A DNA stretch of 64,000 nucleotides from Microbacterium sp. Au-Mic1 (GCF_021341785.1 NZ_JAJTTF010000003.1:186001-250000); one strand, 5' to 3'; shown: positions 47,298 through 55,531, counted from the stretch's first letter. Translations and numbers: made by a program. Notes: generated by a model not told the origin, from the sequence alone.

Positions 47298-48088
47298 CCG
47301 CCCTCGAGCTCCGCGATCTCGCGATCGACATCGCTCGTGAGGCCGGGGAGCTGGCCCGGCGTCGACGGGCGGACGGCGTGTCGATCGCCGCGAGCAAGTC
47401 GTCGCTGGCCGACATCGTCACCGAGGCGGACCGCGAGGTGGAGGCGCTGATCCGCGCACGCCTGGACGCGGAGCGCCCGGGCGACGGATTCCTCGGCGAG
47501 GAGACCGGCGGCGGTGACGGGGCCACGGGCATCACCTGGGTCGTCGACCCGATCGACGGAACGGTCAACTACGCCTCGGGGATCCCCTTGTACGCGGTGA
47601 GCATCGCCGTCGTCGAGGGCGGCAGCGACCCCGACCGCTGGACGGCGCTCGCCGGCGTCGTGCAGTCGCCGGTGATGGGGGAGACGTTCTCCGCGGCCCG
47701 CGGCGAGGGCGCGCTCCTTAACGGCGAGCGCCTGCGCATTGCCGAGCCCGGGCCCGCCGGTGCGCTGCTCGCCACCGGCTTCGGCTACGACCCCGGCACC
47801 CACGCCGGCGACCTCGCCACCGTGGGGAGGGTCATGCCGATCGCGCGTGATCTTCGTCGCGGAGGCAGCGCTGCGACGGACCTGGCGTACGTGGCGGCGG
47901 GGCGCCTCGACGGCTACTTCGAGCGCGGCCTGAGCCCGTGGGACTTCGCCGCGGGGGCCCTGCTCGTGCAGGAGGCGGGTGGCGTGTTCGTCCGTCCCGA
48001 GCGGCGAGATGTCGCGCGACGGCTGAACCTCGCCGGCAGCGCGGAACTCGTCGCCGAGCTGCAGCGACGGATCCTCGAACCCCGCTGA
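47294..48088 (+). CDS. Inositol monophosphatase family protein
   Basis: 264-residue phosphatase of the IMPase family. Metal sites are GEETGGG near residue 69, DPIDGTVNYASG near residue 86 and the C-terminal SPWDFAAGALLVQEAGG. It could dephosphorylate inositol phosphate, histidinol phosphate or a sugar phosphate; the family member cannot be narrowed from the sequence alone. The GTG start overlaps the preceding stop. Confidence 0.92.
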   Translation: MTALELRDLAIDIAREAGELARRRRADGVSIAASKSSLADIVTEADREVEALIRARLDAERPGDGFLGEETGGGDGATGITWVVDPIDGTVNYASGIPLYAVSIAVVEGGSDPDRWTALAGVVQSPVMGETFSAARGEGALLNGERLRIAEPGPAGALLATGFGYDPGTHAGDLATVGRVMPIARDLRRGGSAATDLAYVAAGRLDGYFERGLSPWDFAAGALLVQEAGGVFVRPERRDVARRLNLAGSAELVAELQRRILEPR

Positions 48089-48197
48089 GATCGGCGTCGG
48101 CGGACGCGGACACGCCCGTGTTACGACGGGGCCGCCTCGATTCGGCCAGGCGCCGATTCTTTGGTATTCTCGTCTGGTTGCCCTCTGAGGGCAGCAC

Positions 48198-48269
48198 GCC
48201 CCGATAGCTCAGTGGCAGAGCACTTCCATGGTAAGGAAGGGGTCGTCAGTTCAATCCTGACTCGGGGCT
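48198..48269 (+). tRNA. tRNA-Thr (GGT)
   Basis: 72-base tRNA. Acceptor GCCCCGA pairs with TCGGGGC, the anticodon stem-loop is CTTCCATGGTAAGGAAG with anticodon GGT, and the T-loop is AGTTCAATCCT. It lies 24 bases before tRNA-Met and is probably co-transcribed with it; TATTCT near 48166 may be the -10 box. Confidence 0.96.
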
Positions 48270-48293
48270 CGCAGTATCCATCGGATGCCGTGC

Positions 48294-48367
48294 GGCAGGG
48301 TAGCTCAGTTGGTGAGAGCGCACGACTCATAATCGTGAGGTCGCGGGTTCAAGCCCCGCTCCTGCTA
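48294..48367 (+). tRNA. tRNA-Met (CAT), integration target
   Basis: 74-base elongator-type tRNA. The anticodon loop is CTCATAA with stem CACGA/TCGTG, and the T-arm is GCGGGTTCAAGCCCCGC. The acceptor pairs GGCAGGG with TCCTGCT through two wobble pairs. Its 3' part from 48326 is duplicated at 52819 as the other end of an integrated element, so the 3' half here was probably supplied by the element. Confidence 0.96.
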
Positions 48368-48404
48368 CAGAATGAGGCCCCCGGATTTCCGGGGGTTTTC
48401 TCGT
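48326..48404 (+). repeat. Attachment site copy next to intact tRNA-Met (attL)
   Basis: Direct repeat with 52819-52897. The first 51 bases are identical, then one mismatch (48377), then 27 more identical bases covering the tRNA terminator. It begins in the anticodon loop. Confidence 0.95.
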
Positions 48405-49381
48405 GTCTGGCCCGTGTTTGCCGCGTGCTCACCCCCTCGAAAAGTGACCTCACTGGTTTCGGCGTCGAGGATGCGCTTCGCTGCCAGCGCCGCGTCGCGC
48501 GACCGCGTATGCGTATACCGCTCGGTTGTCGTGATTGACGCGTGGCCCATGACCTGCTGCAGGTATGCCGGGGCGAGGCCTAGATCACTGAGCCGAGACG
48601 CGAACGTGTGGCGCAGATCGTGGAACCGCAGCGGCCTGCCGTCCGCATAGGTAACGATGAGGGGCCGGATCCTCCACCAGTGGAGGGCGCGACTCAAGTT
48701 CGTGCTGTCGAACGGCCCGCCCTGCGACCCGGTGAACAAGTAAGGGAAGTCCGTTGCGATCGCGGCCCGAAGCCAGGGTTCGAACTCTTCGATGATCGGT
48801 ACATCGCGCGCGTGACCGCTCTTCGTGGGTCGCTCGACGACGCGGCCATGACCATCTGGTGAGCGCGTGGCGCGGATTCGCAGCAAGCCGTTGTCGAGAT
48901 CGACATGCTCAGCGCGCAGGGCCGACACCTCGCCCAAGCGTGCACCGGTGAGGGCGAGCGCTGCCAGCATTCGCTGCCCATGCGGGTGAAAGGCGGTGAG
49001 ATCGAGCATGGCCGCCACCTGTGCCCGGGACAGCGCGCGCTCCGTCAGATCGGACAGCCTGGACTTGCCGCGTTGGCGGGGGAGCGCCTTAACCGGGTTC
49101 GTCGCCAAACGCTGATCGAGCACGGCAAGGTCAAGAAGCTGAGACAGCATCGACTTTGCTGCGTTCCGGGTACTCGGCTTGCCCTGCCATTCGTTCATCG
49201 CCCTGAGGACGGTGAGCGCTCGCAAATCCGAGAGCGGGAGGTGCCCGAGTGTCGGCGCGATTCGAAGGCGCCAGGCGCGCTCGTACCCCTGAATCGTGTT
49301 CGAGGTGAGGTCAGCGAACAGCAGCGACACGTTGTCGCTGTAGAAGTCGCGTAGGAGTACGCGTTCTGGCTGTAGTCTCAC
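48365..49381 (-). CDS. Tyrosine recombinase (site-specific integrase)
   Basis: 338-residue phage-type integrase. The SAM-like N-terminal DNA-binding region (about 25-105) precedes a catalytic domain. The Arg motif LTGARLGEVSALR is near residue 146, RFHDLRHTFASRL near 258, and the His-to-Tyr end HASITTTERYTH near 282-293 with the nucleophile Tyr. The stop codon lies inside the tRNA-Met acceptor, so the last codons are encoded by the attachment site. The GTG start at 49381 is six bases after a -10 box, so a leaderless message with an operator over the promoter is predicted. Confidence 0.95.
   Translation of the reverse strand: MRLQPERVLLRDFYSDNVSLLFADLTSNTIQGYERAWRLRIAPTLGHLPLSDLRALTVLRAMNEWQGKPSTRNAAKSMLSQLLDLAVLDQRLATNPVKALPRQRGKSRLSDLTERALSRAQVAAMLDLTAFHPHGQRMLAALALTGARLGEVSALRAEHVDLDNGLLRIRATRSPDGHGRVVERPTKSGHARDVPIIEEFEPWLRAAIATDFPYLFTGSQGGPFDSTNLSRALHWWRIRPLIVTYADGRPLRFHDLRHTFASRLSDLGLAPAYLQQVMGHASITTTERYTHTRSRDAALAAKRILDAETSEVTFRGGEHAANTGQTRENPRKSGGLIL
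48378..48399 (+). terminator. Terminator of tRNA-Thr/tRNA-Met
   Basis: cccccgg, loop attt, ccggggg, then tttt. It is duplicated at the other attachment site. Confidence 0.85.
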
Positions 49382-49395
49382 ATTTGGAGACTACA
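49371..49395. promoter_or_regulatory. Operator palindrome at the integrase start
   Basis: TGTAGTCTC (49371-49379) and GAGACTACA (49387-49395), a 9-bp perfect inverted repeat with a 7-bp centre. It covers the -10 box and start codon of the integrase gene. A third half-site GAGACTA lies at 49423-49429. Confidence 0.75.
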
Positions 49396-49416
49396 GCCGG
49401 AACGCGGCTAGTGCAA
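49388..49416 (-). promoter_or_regulatory. Integrase promoter
   Basis: On the minus strand, TTGCAC (49416-49411), a 17-bp spacer and TAGTCT (49393-49388), then six bases to the GTG at 49381. It overlaps the operator. Confidence 0.7.
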
Positions 49417-49426
49417 CACTTTGAGA

Positions 49427-49804
49427 CTAGCTGTCTTCCTTTGGGGGAGTGCGGTCCGCCATACCGACGGCGAACGCGGCTGGGTCGACGGTGATACCCG
49501 GGAACTCGTACACGTCCGGGTGCTCGCCGAAGACACGGCGGAACAAAGCGATGCGCCGATACAAGGATGAACGGCTCATGCCGAACTGCTTTTGCATCCC
49601 CTCGAACCCGCCGACGAGTCGCCACGTCACCCAGAAGCCGAAGAGATCGAACATGTTTGAGGTCGTGTAGCCGCGAAGCGCAGACTTCATGAACGGTAGG
49701 GCCGCGTAGATCGCCTTGTTCGCCTTGGCGTTCGTGTCGTAGTACGCGCCCCACGCCTGCTCAAGCGCTTGCTTCGCGCGGCCCTCACCCTCAGGGGAGG
49801 GCAT
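49427..49804 (-). CDS. HTH protein of the element, possible excisionase/regulator
   Basis: 125-residue protein if started at the ATG 49804 (PSPEGEGRAKQALEQAW); the frame is open to 49927, and a GTG at 49828 is also possible. The C-terminal third holds a helix-turn-helix-like segment (FGMSRSSLYRRIALFRRVFG near residue 89). It lies directly upstream of the integrase, and its stop overlaps a third half-site of the integrase operator. That is the position of a recombination directionality factor or repressor, so it is the best candidate to bind that operator. There is no firm family assignment. Confidence 0.6.
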   Translation of the reverse strand: MPSPEGEGRAKQALEQAWGAYYDTNAKANKAIYAALPFMKSALRGYTTSNMFDLFGFWVTWRLVGGFEGMQKQFGMSRSSLYRRIALFRRVFGEHPDVYEFPGITVDPAAFAVGMADRTPPKEDS

Positions 49805-49913
49805 TCGCTCGGATCGGAAGTCCGTCACATTGCACGCCCTAGTCTCGAATCGTGGACTATCAGGATACGTCCCCGACCCGACATAGCTGACTCGCGCATC
49901 ACATACTTGTGTC

Positions 49914-50297
49914 GTGAGCTTCGACATCTACTTCCAGCGCTTCGAGAATGGCGATGCCGCGTCGGGAGGCGGTGCTGCGGCATCCGAGGTACTGCGGGCG
50001 TTTCTGAGGCCGTCCCCGCAGAACCCCGAGCGTATCGAGCACCCAGGCGGCTCGGCAGAGATCTACGGCCTCAGTGACGAGGGGATGATGGCGACGCACG
50101 TCGACGGAGGCGATGCGATCTGGGATCTTCTCGTGTCGACGGCACGAGCCGCGAACTGGACGATCCTTCCCGTCGGCTGCGCCGTGTGTATCTTCACGAC
50201 TGAGATGGAGGCCGCGCTACCTGAGGGTCTGGGCGACGATGGTGTCAAAATCATCGAGAGTGGAGCGGATCTCCTGCGAGTCATCGCCGAAAGTTAG
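49914..50297 (+). CDS. Hypothetical protein of the element
   Basis: 127-residue protein of unknown function and the only plus-strand gene inside the element. The GTG at 49914 lies six bases after a CATACT -10-like box (49902-49907), so a leaderless message is likely. It opens SFDIYFQRFENGDA and has mixed alpha/beta character. It ends with a segment that suggests a small binding fold (GDDGVKIIESGADLLRVIAES). It is divergent from the HTH gene. No homologous family is recognised. Confidence 0.6.
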   Translation: MSFDIYFQRFENGDAASGGGAAASEVLRAFLRPSPQNPERIEHPGGSAEIYGLSDEGMMATHVDGGDAIWDLLVSTARAANWTILPVGCAVCIFTTEMEAALPEGLGDDGVKIIESGADLLRVIAES

Positions 50298-50350
50298 TGG
50301 TGACCCATTCTCGGTGTTTCCCGAAATCTTCTACACAAGATCAAGGGAGA

Positions 50351-50746
50351 TCAGAAGGGAGCCTCGAGACCGTTAAGCCCCTCAATGAGGTTAGAAAACA
50401 GTCGCGAAGCGCCGGATGCAGAACGCAATGCGCGTTCGCGAAGCTCCGGAACCAGCTCCGCCGCAGTGATGATAGTGGTGTCGTCGCCAGTTCGTGCTGG
50501 CGTTGACTCCAGCCTCGCAAGAAGTTTTCTGGCTTCCCTATCACCGACGCCTAGGTAGAACGGCGGTCGGTCATCGCGGTCAACAGAGCCGATGACGTAG
50601 TCAAACGCACCGACTGGGGCGACCACGATCCCGCCCTGTGCCTGCATATCCTCATCTTGCGGTTCCTGGATCCACTCCAGCCTGCCCGCGTCAGTGAGTG
50701 CCATCAACCGCCGGACGAGTTGCATCCATTCGTCGTCAGTGAACAT
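50351..50746 (-). CDS. Hypothetical protein, partner of the overlapping membrane protein
   Basis: 131-residue soluble, acidic protein. The ATG at 50746 (FTDDEWMQLVRRLMALTDAG) sits inside the end of the upstream gene (11-base overlap) with GCGAAGAGA before it, so the pair is translationally coupled. The frame is also open to 50815. It has helical ends around a central beta-rich part (GIVVAPVGAFDYVIGSVDRD). No catalytic motif or family is seen. Codon use is AT-richer than the host. As cargo next to a membrane protein it could be an effector or regulator (inference only). Confidence 0.6.
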   Translation of the reverse strand: MFTDDEWMQLVRRLMALTDAGRLEWIQEPQDEDMQAQGGIVVAPVGAFDYVIGSVDRDDRPPFYLGVGDREARKLLARLESTPARTGDDTTIITAAELVPELRERALRSASGASRLFSNLIEGLNGLEAPF

Positions 50747-51260
50747 TCTCTTCGCCTCCGAGTTGGTAACGATCTCCAGCCACGAGACCAGCGATCTCGA
50801 CTGAAAGGGCGGCAATCTCCTTCGTCACCGCTTTCGCGGTCCGTGCGACATCCACGTTCCGTCGACCAACTATCGTCGCCTTAACATCGAGCGCTGATGA
50901 GGCGACTTCAGAGAGTCGCGTCTTCAACGCTGAATGATCCGCGGTTCGATTGTCGAGGAGCGATATAGATTCGGTCGCCACGTAGCCAAATCTGAGAAGC
51001 GCTCGGTGAGCAACTTCGCGGTCGTTATTATCGACGGCAAAATCGAGATCCGCAACGACGGTCTGCAGCTGAGGCACGACGGCTGACAGCTGATCGCCGT
51101 TGAGTTTTCGACGCGCACGCTCCAACTCAGAAGCCGCAGCCTGGGTTGCCGTTCGCGTCTTTCGAAGTTGGGCGATCGCAATCCAGAATCCGGCCACGGT
51201 GAGAAATAGCCCGAGCCAGTCATGCCACCCAGGAGCGGCTTGACTGTCGAACCACCACAC
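50736..51260 (-). CDS. Membrane-anchored helical protein of the element
   Basis: 174-residue protein. The GTG at 51260 is preferred because GGAGG lies eight bases upstream; a GTG at 51269 is too close. A single N-terminal membrane helix (WLGLFLTVAGFWIAIAQL, about 15-32) is followed by a long, mostly helical charged region (ASELERARRKLNGDQLSAVV) that could form coiled coils. It overlaps the downstream gene by 11 bases. The layout resembles membrane sensors or anchors of small defence or toxin systems, but no known family is recognised. Confidence 0.6.
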   Translation of the reverse strand: MWWFDSQAAPGWHDWLGLFLTVAGFWIAIAQLRKTRTATQAAASELERARRKLNGDQLSAVVPQLQTVVADLDFAVDNNDREVAHRALLRFGYVATESISLLDNRTADHSALKTRLSEVASSALDVKATIVGRRNVDVARTAKAVTKEIAALSVEIAGLVAGDRYQLGGEENVH

Positions 51261-51470
51261 GATGCGCACCTCCGATTCCTAGCGAAACCTATCATCGCGG
51301 AACTGCAGCTCTCGTGATTGCCGCGAGCCTGATTGCTGCCGCCCTCCGCGCTTCGCGCTCCGGTTGCCCTCAGCATCGCGCCACGTTTCGTCGGACGATG
51401 CGCCGGAGCGGGCCGGAGCGGGCGCGCGCGTGCCGCAGGCGGCACCGCGCCGCGCCCCGCTCTGCCCCGC

Positions 51471-51710
51471 TCAGGCTCCGTCGTACGTCGACCACGGCGG
51501 CACGACGGTCGACCGCACGATGTGCACGTAGCTTCCTGAGTACTCGGGCCACATCGAGATGAAGATCGCGAGCGCTTCCTCGTGCGTCGCGGCCACACCC
51601 ATCACTCCGCCCAGAAGGCGACCAGGTCGGCCGAACGCGTCGACCTCGTACACGTCCCAGTCCGGCAGCGGTTCGTCCGTCGCTCCGGGGGACCCCAACA
51701 TGAATCGCAT
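51471..51710 (-). CDS. Small hypothetical protein after Rep
   Basis: 79-residue protein if started at the ATG 51710, which has AAGGAG six bases upstream. An ATG at 51728, overlapping the Rep stop, gives six more residues. It includes DWDVYEVDAFGRPGRLLGGV and AATHEEALAIFISMWPEYSG. No family is recognised. It is probably co-transcribed with Rep. The region 51270-51470, between it and the membrane protein, is GC-rich and shows no gene. Confidence 0.55.
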   Translation of the reverse strand: MRFMLGSPGATDEPLPDWDVYEVDAFGRPGRLLGGVMGVAATHEEALAIFISMWPEYSGSYVHIVRSTVVPPWSTYDGA

Positions 51711-51724
51711 CTTCGCTCCTTCGT

Positions 51725-52795
51725 TCATGGCGCGGACCAGCCCCGCGCTACCAGCTCGCGCCGCGATCGCGCCGCGAGGTCCTCGAGCGGCTCCGGCGCA
51801 ATGGCCGGCGCATCGGCGCCGGCGTCGGCCCCCACGCGCGTCCACCACTCACGTCGAAGGCGCCGCTGCAGAGTCCGCGTGAGACCGACGAATGACCAGC
51901 CAGAGCGGTCGCTCGTACGACGCGACGCACTCACCACTTGGGACCGCGAGCCGTACCGCTGATGTACGAGGCTCGAGCAGTTCTGGGGCTCGCAGTCCCG
52001 CCCGCATCGCATCCGCCGCGCGGCGTCGCCGAGGGCAACTTGATGCCGCCACACCTCGAGCGGCGCTTCATCGGCACTCGAAGCGACATCCTTGAGTACG
52101 TAGTTCAGTGCCTTGGACAGGTACCAAATCGTCTTGGCGCCATCACCGTCCGCGCGGAACGCATCGCATTTCGCTTGTGCGCCCCACTCCACGACCGTTC
52201 CGTCGACCCGCGACACCGCTGTCGCCGTTCGTGCGGCCTGCCGCAACGCGTCCGCAGCCGGGGCCTCGAACCGCGCGACGCGAACGAGCGCGTGCACGTG
52301 GAGCACACCACGGTCCTGCCACTCCCGCACGATGAAGTACTCGAGTGAGTCCCACCGATCCCTCAGCCGCCGTCGTGTGCGATCCCACAGCACCCCGGCA
52401 TCCCGGTTCCACGCGACCTGGCCCGCGTAGTCGTAACTCTCCGAGTCCAAGGGCACACCCCGCAGCGCGGCATCCCTCGGCGTGTGGGTCGCGCCGCAGC
52501 CGCACCGAGCCGGACCCTCGGCACCGTCACGCGGAACCCGATGCACACGGCCGAACGACGGCGCCGTCAGTGTCAGCAGATAAAAGCGGAACTGCTCAAC
52601 CGGCCCGTCGAAGACACCCGAGCGAGCGATCGCCGCCCAGTCGCCGCGATACAGCTCCGCGCACGAAGCGCACTTGCTCTTGATCCGTGACCCGCAACGG
52701 ACCCATGCGCCTGTGGCCGTCTTGATGGGGGACGAGCAACCACGTGCGAGCACATCGGCTGCGCCGGGTTCGATGCTTTCGGAGTCGGCTCGCAT
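51725..52795 (-). CDS. HUH-type replication initiator (Rep)
   Basis: 356-residue protein with features of actinobacterial RepSA-like rolling-circle initiators. It has a Cys-rich start (CGSRIKSKCASC), a first conserved region FRFYLLTLTAPSFG, the metal-binding HUH motif GVLHVHALV near residue 166, and a Tyr-bearing helix WYLSKALNYVLKD near residue 230 that would nick DNA. Further Cys/His (CGRDCEPQNC) lie beyond. It sits 24 bases from the attachment site at the end of the element opposite the integrase. The start is uncertain, as no ribosome site precedes the ATG. Confidence 0.8.
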   Translation of the reverse strand: MRADSESIEPGAADVLARGCSSPIKTATGAWVRCGSRIKSKCASCAELYRGDWAAIARSGVFDGPVEQFRFYLLTLTAPSFGRVHRVPRDGAEGPARCGCGATHTPRDAALRGVPLDSESYDYAGQVAWNRDAGVLWDRTRRRLRDRWDSLEYFIVREWQDRGVLHVHALVRVARFEAPAADALRQAARTATAVSRVDGTVVEWGAQAKCDAFRADGDGAKTIWYLSKALNYVLKDVASSADEAPLEVWRHQVALGDAARRMRCGRDCEPQNCSSLVHQRYGSRSQVVSASRRTSDRSGWSFVGLTRTLQRRLRREWWTRVGADAGADAPAIAPEPLEDLAARSRRELVARGWSAP

Positions 52796-52818
52796 GGCGA
52801 GCGGCTACGGGTACACGC

Positions 52819-52897
52819 CTCATAATCGTGAGGTCGCGGGTTCAAGCCCCGCTCCTGCTACAGAATGAGACCCCCGGATTTCCGGGGGTTTTCTCGT
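52819..52897 (+). repeat. Attachment site copy, far end (attR), with tRNA-Met 3' fragment
   Basis: Second copy of the 79-bp repeat, including the tRNA-Met 3' half from the anticodon loop and the terminator. It has no 5' tRNA half, so it is not a functional tRNA. Confidence 0.95.
52871..52892 (+). terminator. Duplicated tRNA terminator in attR
   Basis: cccccgg, attt, ccggggg, tttt, identical to the one at 48378-48399. Confidence 0.75.
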
Positions 52898-52939
52898 ATC
52901 CAGCGTCACGGCCCGGCTGCGCCTGGACGGCTGATCGCA

Positions 52940-55516
52940 CTAACGGGAGACCACGCCGGCCGCGCCGTCGACGGTCACCTCATCCCCGGTCGAGATCAGT
53001 TCGGTCGCGCGGGCGACGCCGACGACCGCGGGGATGCCGTACTCACGCGCGACGACCGCGCCGTGGCTGTTCGCACCGCCCATCTCCATGACCAGGCCGC
53101 CGGCCGTGAGGAACAGCGGTGTCCACCCGGGGTCGGTCGACGGCGCGATGAGGATCTCTCCCGGCTGCAGCTCGGCGCCGACCGGATCCAGGATGACGCG
53201 GGCGATCCCCGTGACCGTTCCTGCCGATGCGGGTGTGCCGCGCAGTGCGCCCTCCGCGACCGTTGCGGCGGTGCCGACCGCTTCGGGCTCCGTTCCATCC
53301 GACAGCAGCACGCGCGGCACGTGCCTGCGCTCCAGTTCGGTGTCGTACCTGGCGCGACGCTCGTGGATCACGGTGCGCAAATCGTGGCCTGCGGCGACGC
53401 GCTTCGTCTCCTCGAAATCGAGGAAGAACACGTCCTGAGCGTCCGCGAGCGCACCCGTCGCCGCGAGCTCGCGCCCGATCCCGAGCATCGTCTCGCGCGC
53501 AGTCCGCAGCGCCAGGATCACCAGATGCTTCGGTGCTTCCCGCATCCCCACGAGTGCCCGTGCCCGCCGTAGGCAGCCGCGGGCGACGCGGGCGCGAATC
53601 CGCCGGTGCTGGCGCGCACGACGGTACAGCGTGTCGATCATGGCTGTGGCCTCGGCCGCGCCCTCGGCGAAGTGCTGGGCCGGGGTGTCCGCGTCCGGAC
53701 CGAGGCGGAGATAGCCGGACAGCACGCCGAACAGGTGCGCGGGATCGTCAGCCCAACGCGGCATCCCCAGATCGATCTCGGCGACCGCGCGATGACCGTA
53801 ACGATCGAGGAAGGCGGTCATCGCGTGCTGCAGCACGGGCGGCAGCACGCCGTCGCGGAAGTCGTCGGCGAGTTCTCGCGCGGAACGGGTCTCCAGGGCG
53901 ACGGCCGAGTCGGCGTCGGCACGCGCGTGCACGGCGAGTTCCCACAGGTCGAGATCCATCTGCGTCGTCACGTTGTCCGGTGCACTGCGCAGCACCGCCT
54001 GAATGTCGCCGGGCAGGATCGCCGGGCCCAGCAGGCGCTGTGCGAGGCCCAGCATCGCGAAGCCCGCGGCGGCGCCGGGAAGACTGCGCGGTGCGTAGGG
54101 CATCGCCCGGAAGATGAGGTCGACGACGCCGTCGACACGGTCCGCGATCGTGCCCGATGGGGCGTCGAACGCGCGCACCTCGGCCTCGAGACGGCGCACG
54201 CGACGTTGCGCCGCGCGCGGTTCGGCGAGCGCCTGCGTGACCACGAACGGAGCGCGGATGCGGGCGGCGGCATGGAGGAACGCGCGCAGGAAGCGCCGGC
54301 GCGATCCGGGGACGACGGCGAATCGCGGGTCCTCGAACAGGCCGCGCAGCACGACCGCGGACCGCGCCTCCATGACGTCGAGGGCCCGCGGGAAGATCGC
54401 GCGTCCCGCCGCGGAGCGGACGATCGGGGTCGCGTCGACGAACAGACGATCTCCGCCCACGGCGAGACCTCCGGGGCCGTCGGCGATCCGTGCCGGGCGA
54501 CGGCCGATGAGGTCCAGGAAGCCGGCACCGATCACTCGGAACGCCGCGATCCCCATCGGCGTGATCGGCCGGTGCAACCCTTGGGCGAGGCTGATGCAGA
54601 AGAACGCGCGGATCTCATCCGGCGCCTTGGGCGCATCACGCACCGGAACCGGAAACAGGGTCGTGATCGGCCGCGACTGGGTGAGCCACAACTTGCCGTC
54701 GCCGTCCATGGCCCACTCGATGTCCTGCGGGGCGTCGAACGCGCGCTCGACGCGATCGCCGAGGGACGCGAGCGCCAAGACCTGCGCGTCTGTCACGCTC
54801 ACGACATCGCCGCTGCCGCGCCGGCGGTCGAGGATACGGCCGGTCGCGGTGTCGATCACGAAGTGATCCGGATCCACGGATCCCGAGACGACCGACTCGC
54901 CGAGCCCGCGCGCCGCATCGAGCACCGCCTGGCGCCGCCGGCCCGTCACAGGGTCCGCGGTGAACAGCACCCCGGCGGACTCGGCGTCGACCATCGTCTG
55001 CACCACGACAGCGAGGGCGACGCCCGCGCCATCGACGTCGTGCGCCCTGCGGTACGCCACGGCGCGGTCGGTCCACAGCGATGCCCAGCAGCGCTGCACG
55101 GCGCTGAGCGTGTCGTGGATGCCCGTGACCCCGAGGTAGGTGTCCTGCTGGCCGGCGAAGCTCGCGCCGGGGAGGTCTTCAGCGGTGGCGGACGAGCGCA
55201 CCGCGACAGACCCGGTGCCCAGCCGCGAGTACGCCGCGCGGACGGCGCTCTCCACTTCCGCCGGGAACGGTGCCGCCATGACGGCGGCGCGTGCGGCCGA
55301 GGCGTCGGTCATCGTCCCGTCCTCCACGACAGTGCCGTGCACCGCGCGGCGATACGCCTCGGTGGTGATGCAGAACCCCGAGGGCACGTCGAAGCCTGCG
55401 CGGACGAGTTCGCCGAGATTGGCGGCCTTGCCGCCCACCGCGGCGAGGTCGGCAGCCGAGAGCTGCGCGAGATCGAGGATGAGAGATTCGCCCGGCTGGG
55501 TTTCGTCGCGGTCCAC
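52940..55516 (-). CDS. rph: Rifampicin phosphotransferase-like PEP-utilizing enzyme
   Basis: 858-residue protein with a three-part layout. An ATP-grasp domain (about 1-310; VGGKAANLGELV, VRSSATAEDLPGASFAGQQDTYL) is followed by a middle, mostly helical domain (about 330-750) and a C-terminal swivelling His domain with GGANSHGAVVAREYGIP. This matches Rph enzymes that inactivate rifampicin by phosphorylation, though some relatives have other substrates. The GTG at 55516 has GAAGGA upstream and is preferred over the GTG at 55531. An AT-rich inverted repeat lies 15 bases upstream. Confidence 0.8.
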   Translation of the reverse strand: MDRDETQPGESLILDLAQLSAADLAAVGGKAANLGELVRAGFDVPSGFCITTEAYRRAVHGTVVEDGTMTDASAARAAVMAAPFPAEVESAVRAAYSRLGTGSVAVRSSATAEDLPGASFAGQQDTYLGVTGIHDTLSAVQRCWASLWTDRAVAYRRAHDVDGAGVALAVVVQTMVDAESAGVLFTADPVTGRRRQAVLDAARGLGESVVSGSVDPDHFVIDTATGRILDRRRGSGDVVSVTDAQVLALASLGDRVERAFDAPQDIEWAMDGDGKLWLTQSRPITTLFPVPVRDAPKAPDEIRAFFCISLAQGLHRPITPMGIAAFRVIGAGFLDLIGRRPARIADGPGGLAVGGDRLFVDATPIVRSAAGRAIFPRALDVMEARSAVVLRGLFEDPRFAVVPGSRRRFLRAFLHAAARIRAPFVVTQALAEPRAAQRRVRRLEAEVRAFDAPSGTIADRVDGVVDLIFRAMPYAPRSLPGAAAGFAMLGLAQRLLGPAILPGDIQAVLRSAPDNVTTQMDLDLWELAVHARADADSAVALETRSARELADDFRDGVLPPVLQHAMTAFLDRYGHRAVAEIDLGMPRWADDPAHLFGVLSGYLRLGPDADTPAQHFAEGAAEATAMIDTLYRRARQHRRIRARVARGCLRRARALVGMREAPKHLVILALRTARETMLGIGRELAATGALADAQDVFFLDFEETKRVAAGHDLRTVIHERRARYDTELERRHVPRVLLSDGTEPEAVGTAATVAEGALRGTPASAGTVTGIARVILDPVGAELQPGEILIAPSTDPGWTPLFLTAGGLVMEMGGANSHGAVVAREYGIPAVVGVARATELISTGDEVTVDGAAGVVSR

Positions 55517-55531
55517 CGGTGATCCTTCCAC

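Larger units (their letters stand above)
48326..52897. mobile_element. Small integrative element in tRNA-Met
   Basis: About 4.5 kb between two 79-bp direct repeats. It carries a tyrosine integrase at the tRNA end, an HTH protein, an unknown small protein, a low-GC cargo pair, a small protein and an HUH-type Rep at the far end. It looks like an integrated plasmid or a minimal relative of actinomycete integrative elements. No transfer ATPase, phage structural or packaging gene is present. Confidence 0.9.

Noticed and set aside
51270-51470. Gene in the GC-rich gap inside the element
   Set aside because: The open frames here are short, Arg/Ala-rich and on both strands, with no start signal.
52819-52860. 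Possible second tRNA-Met
   Set aside because: Only the 3' half from the anticodon loop is present; the 5' acceptor and D-arm are missing. It is the far attachment site of the element.
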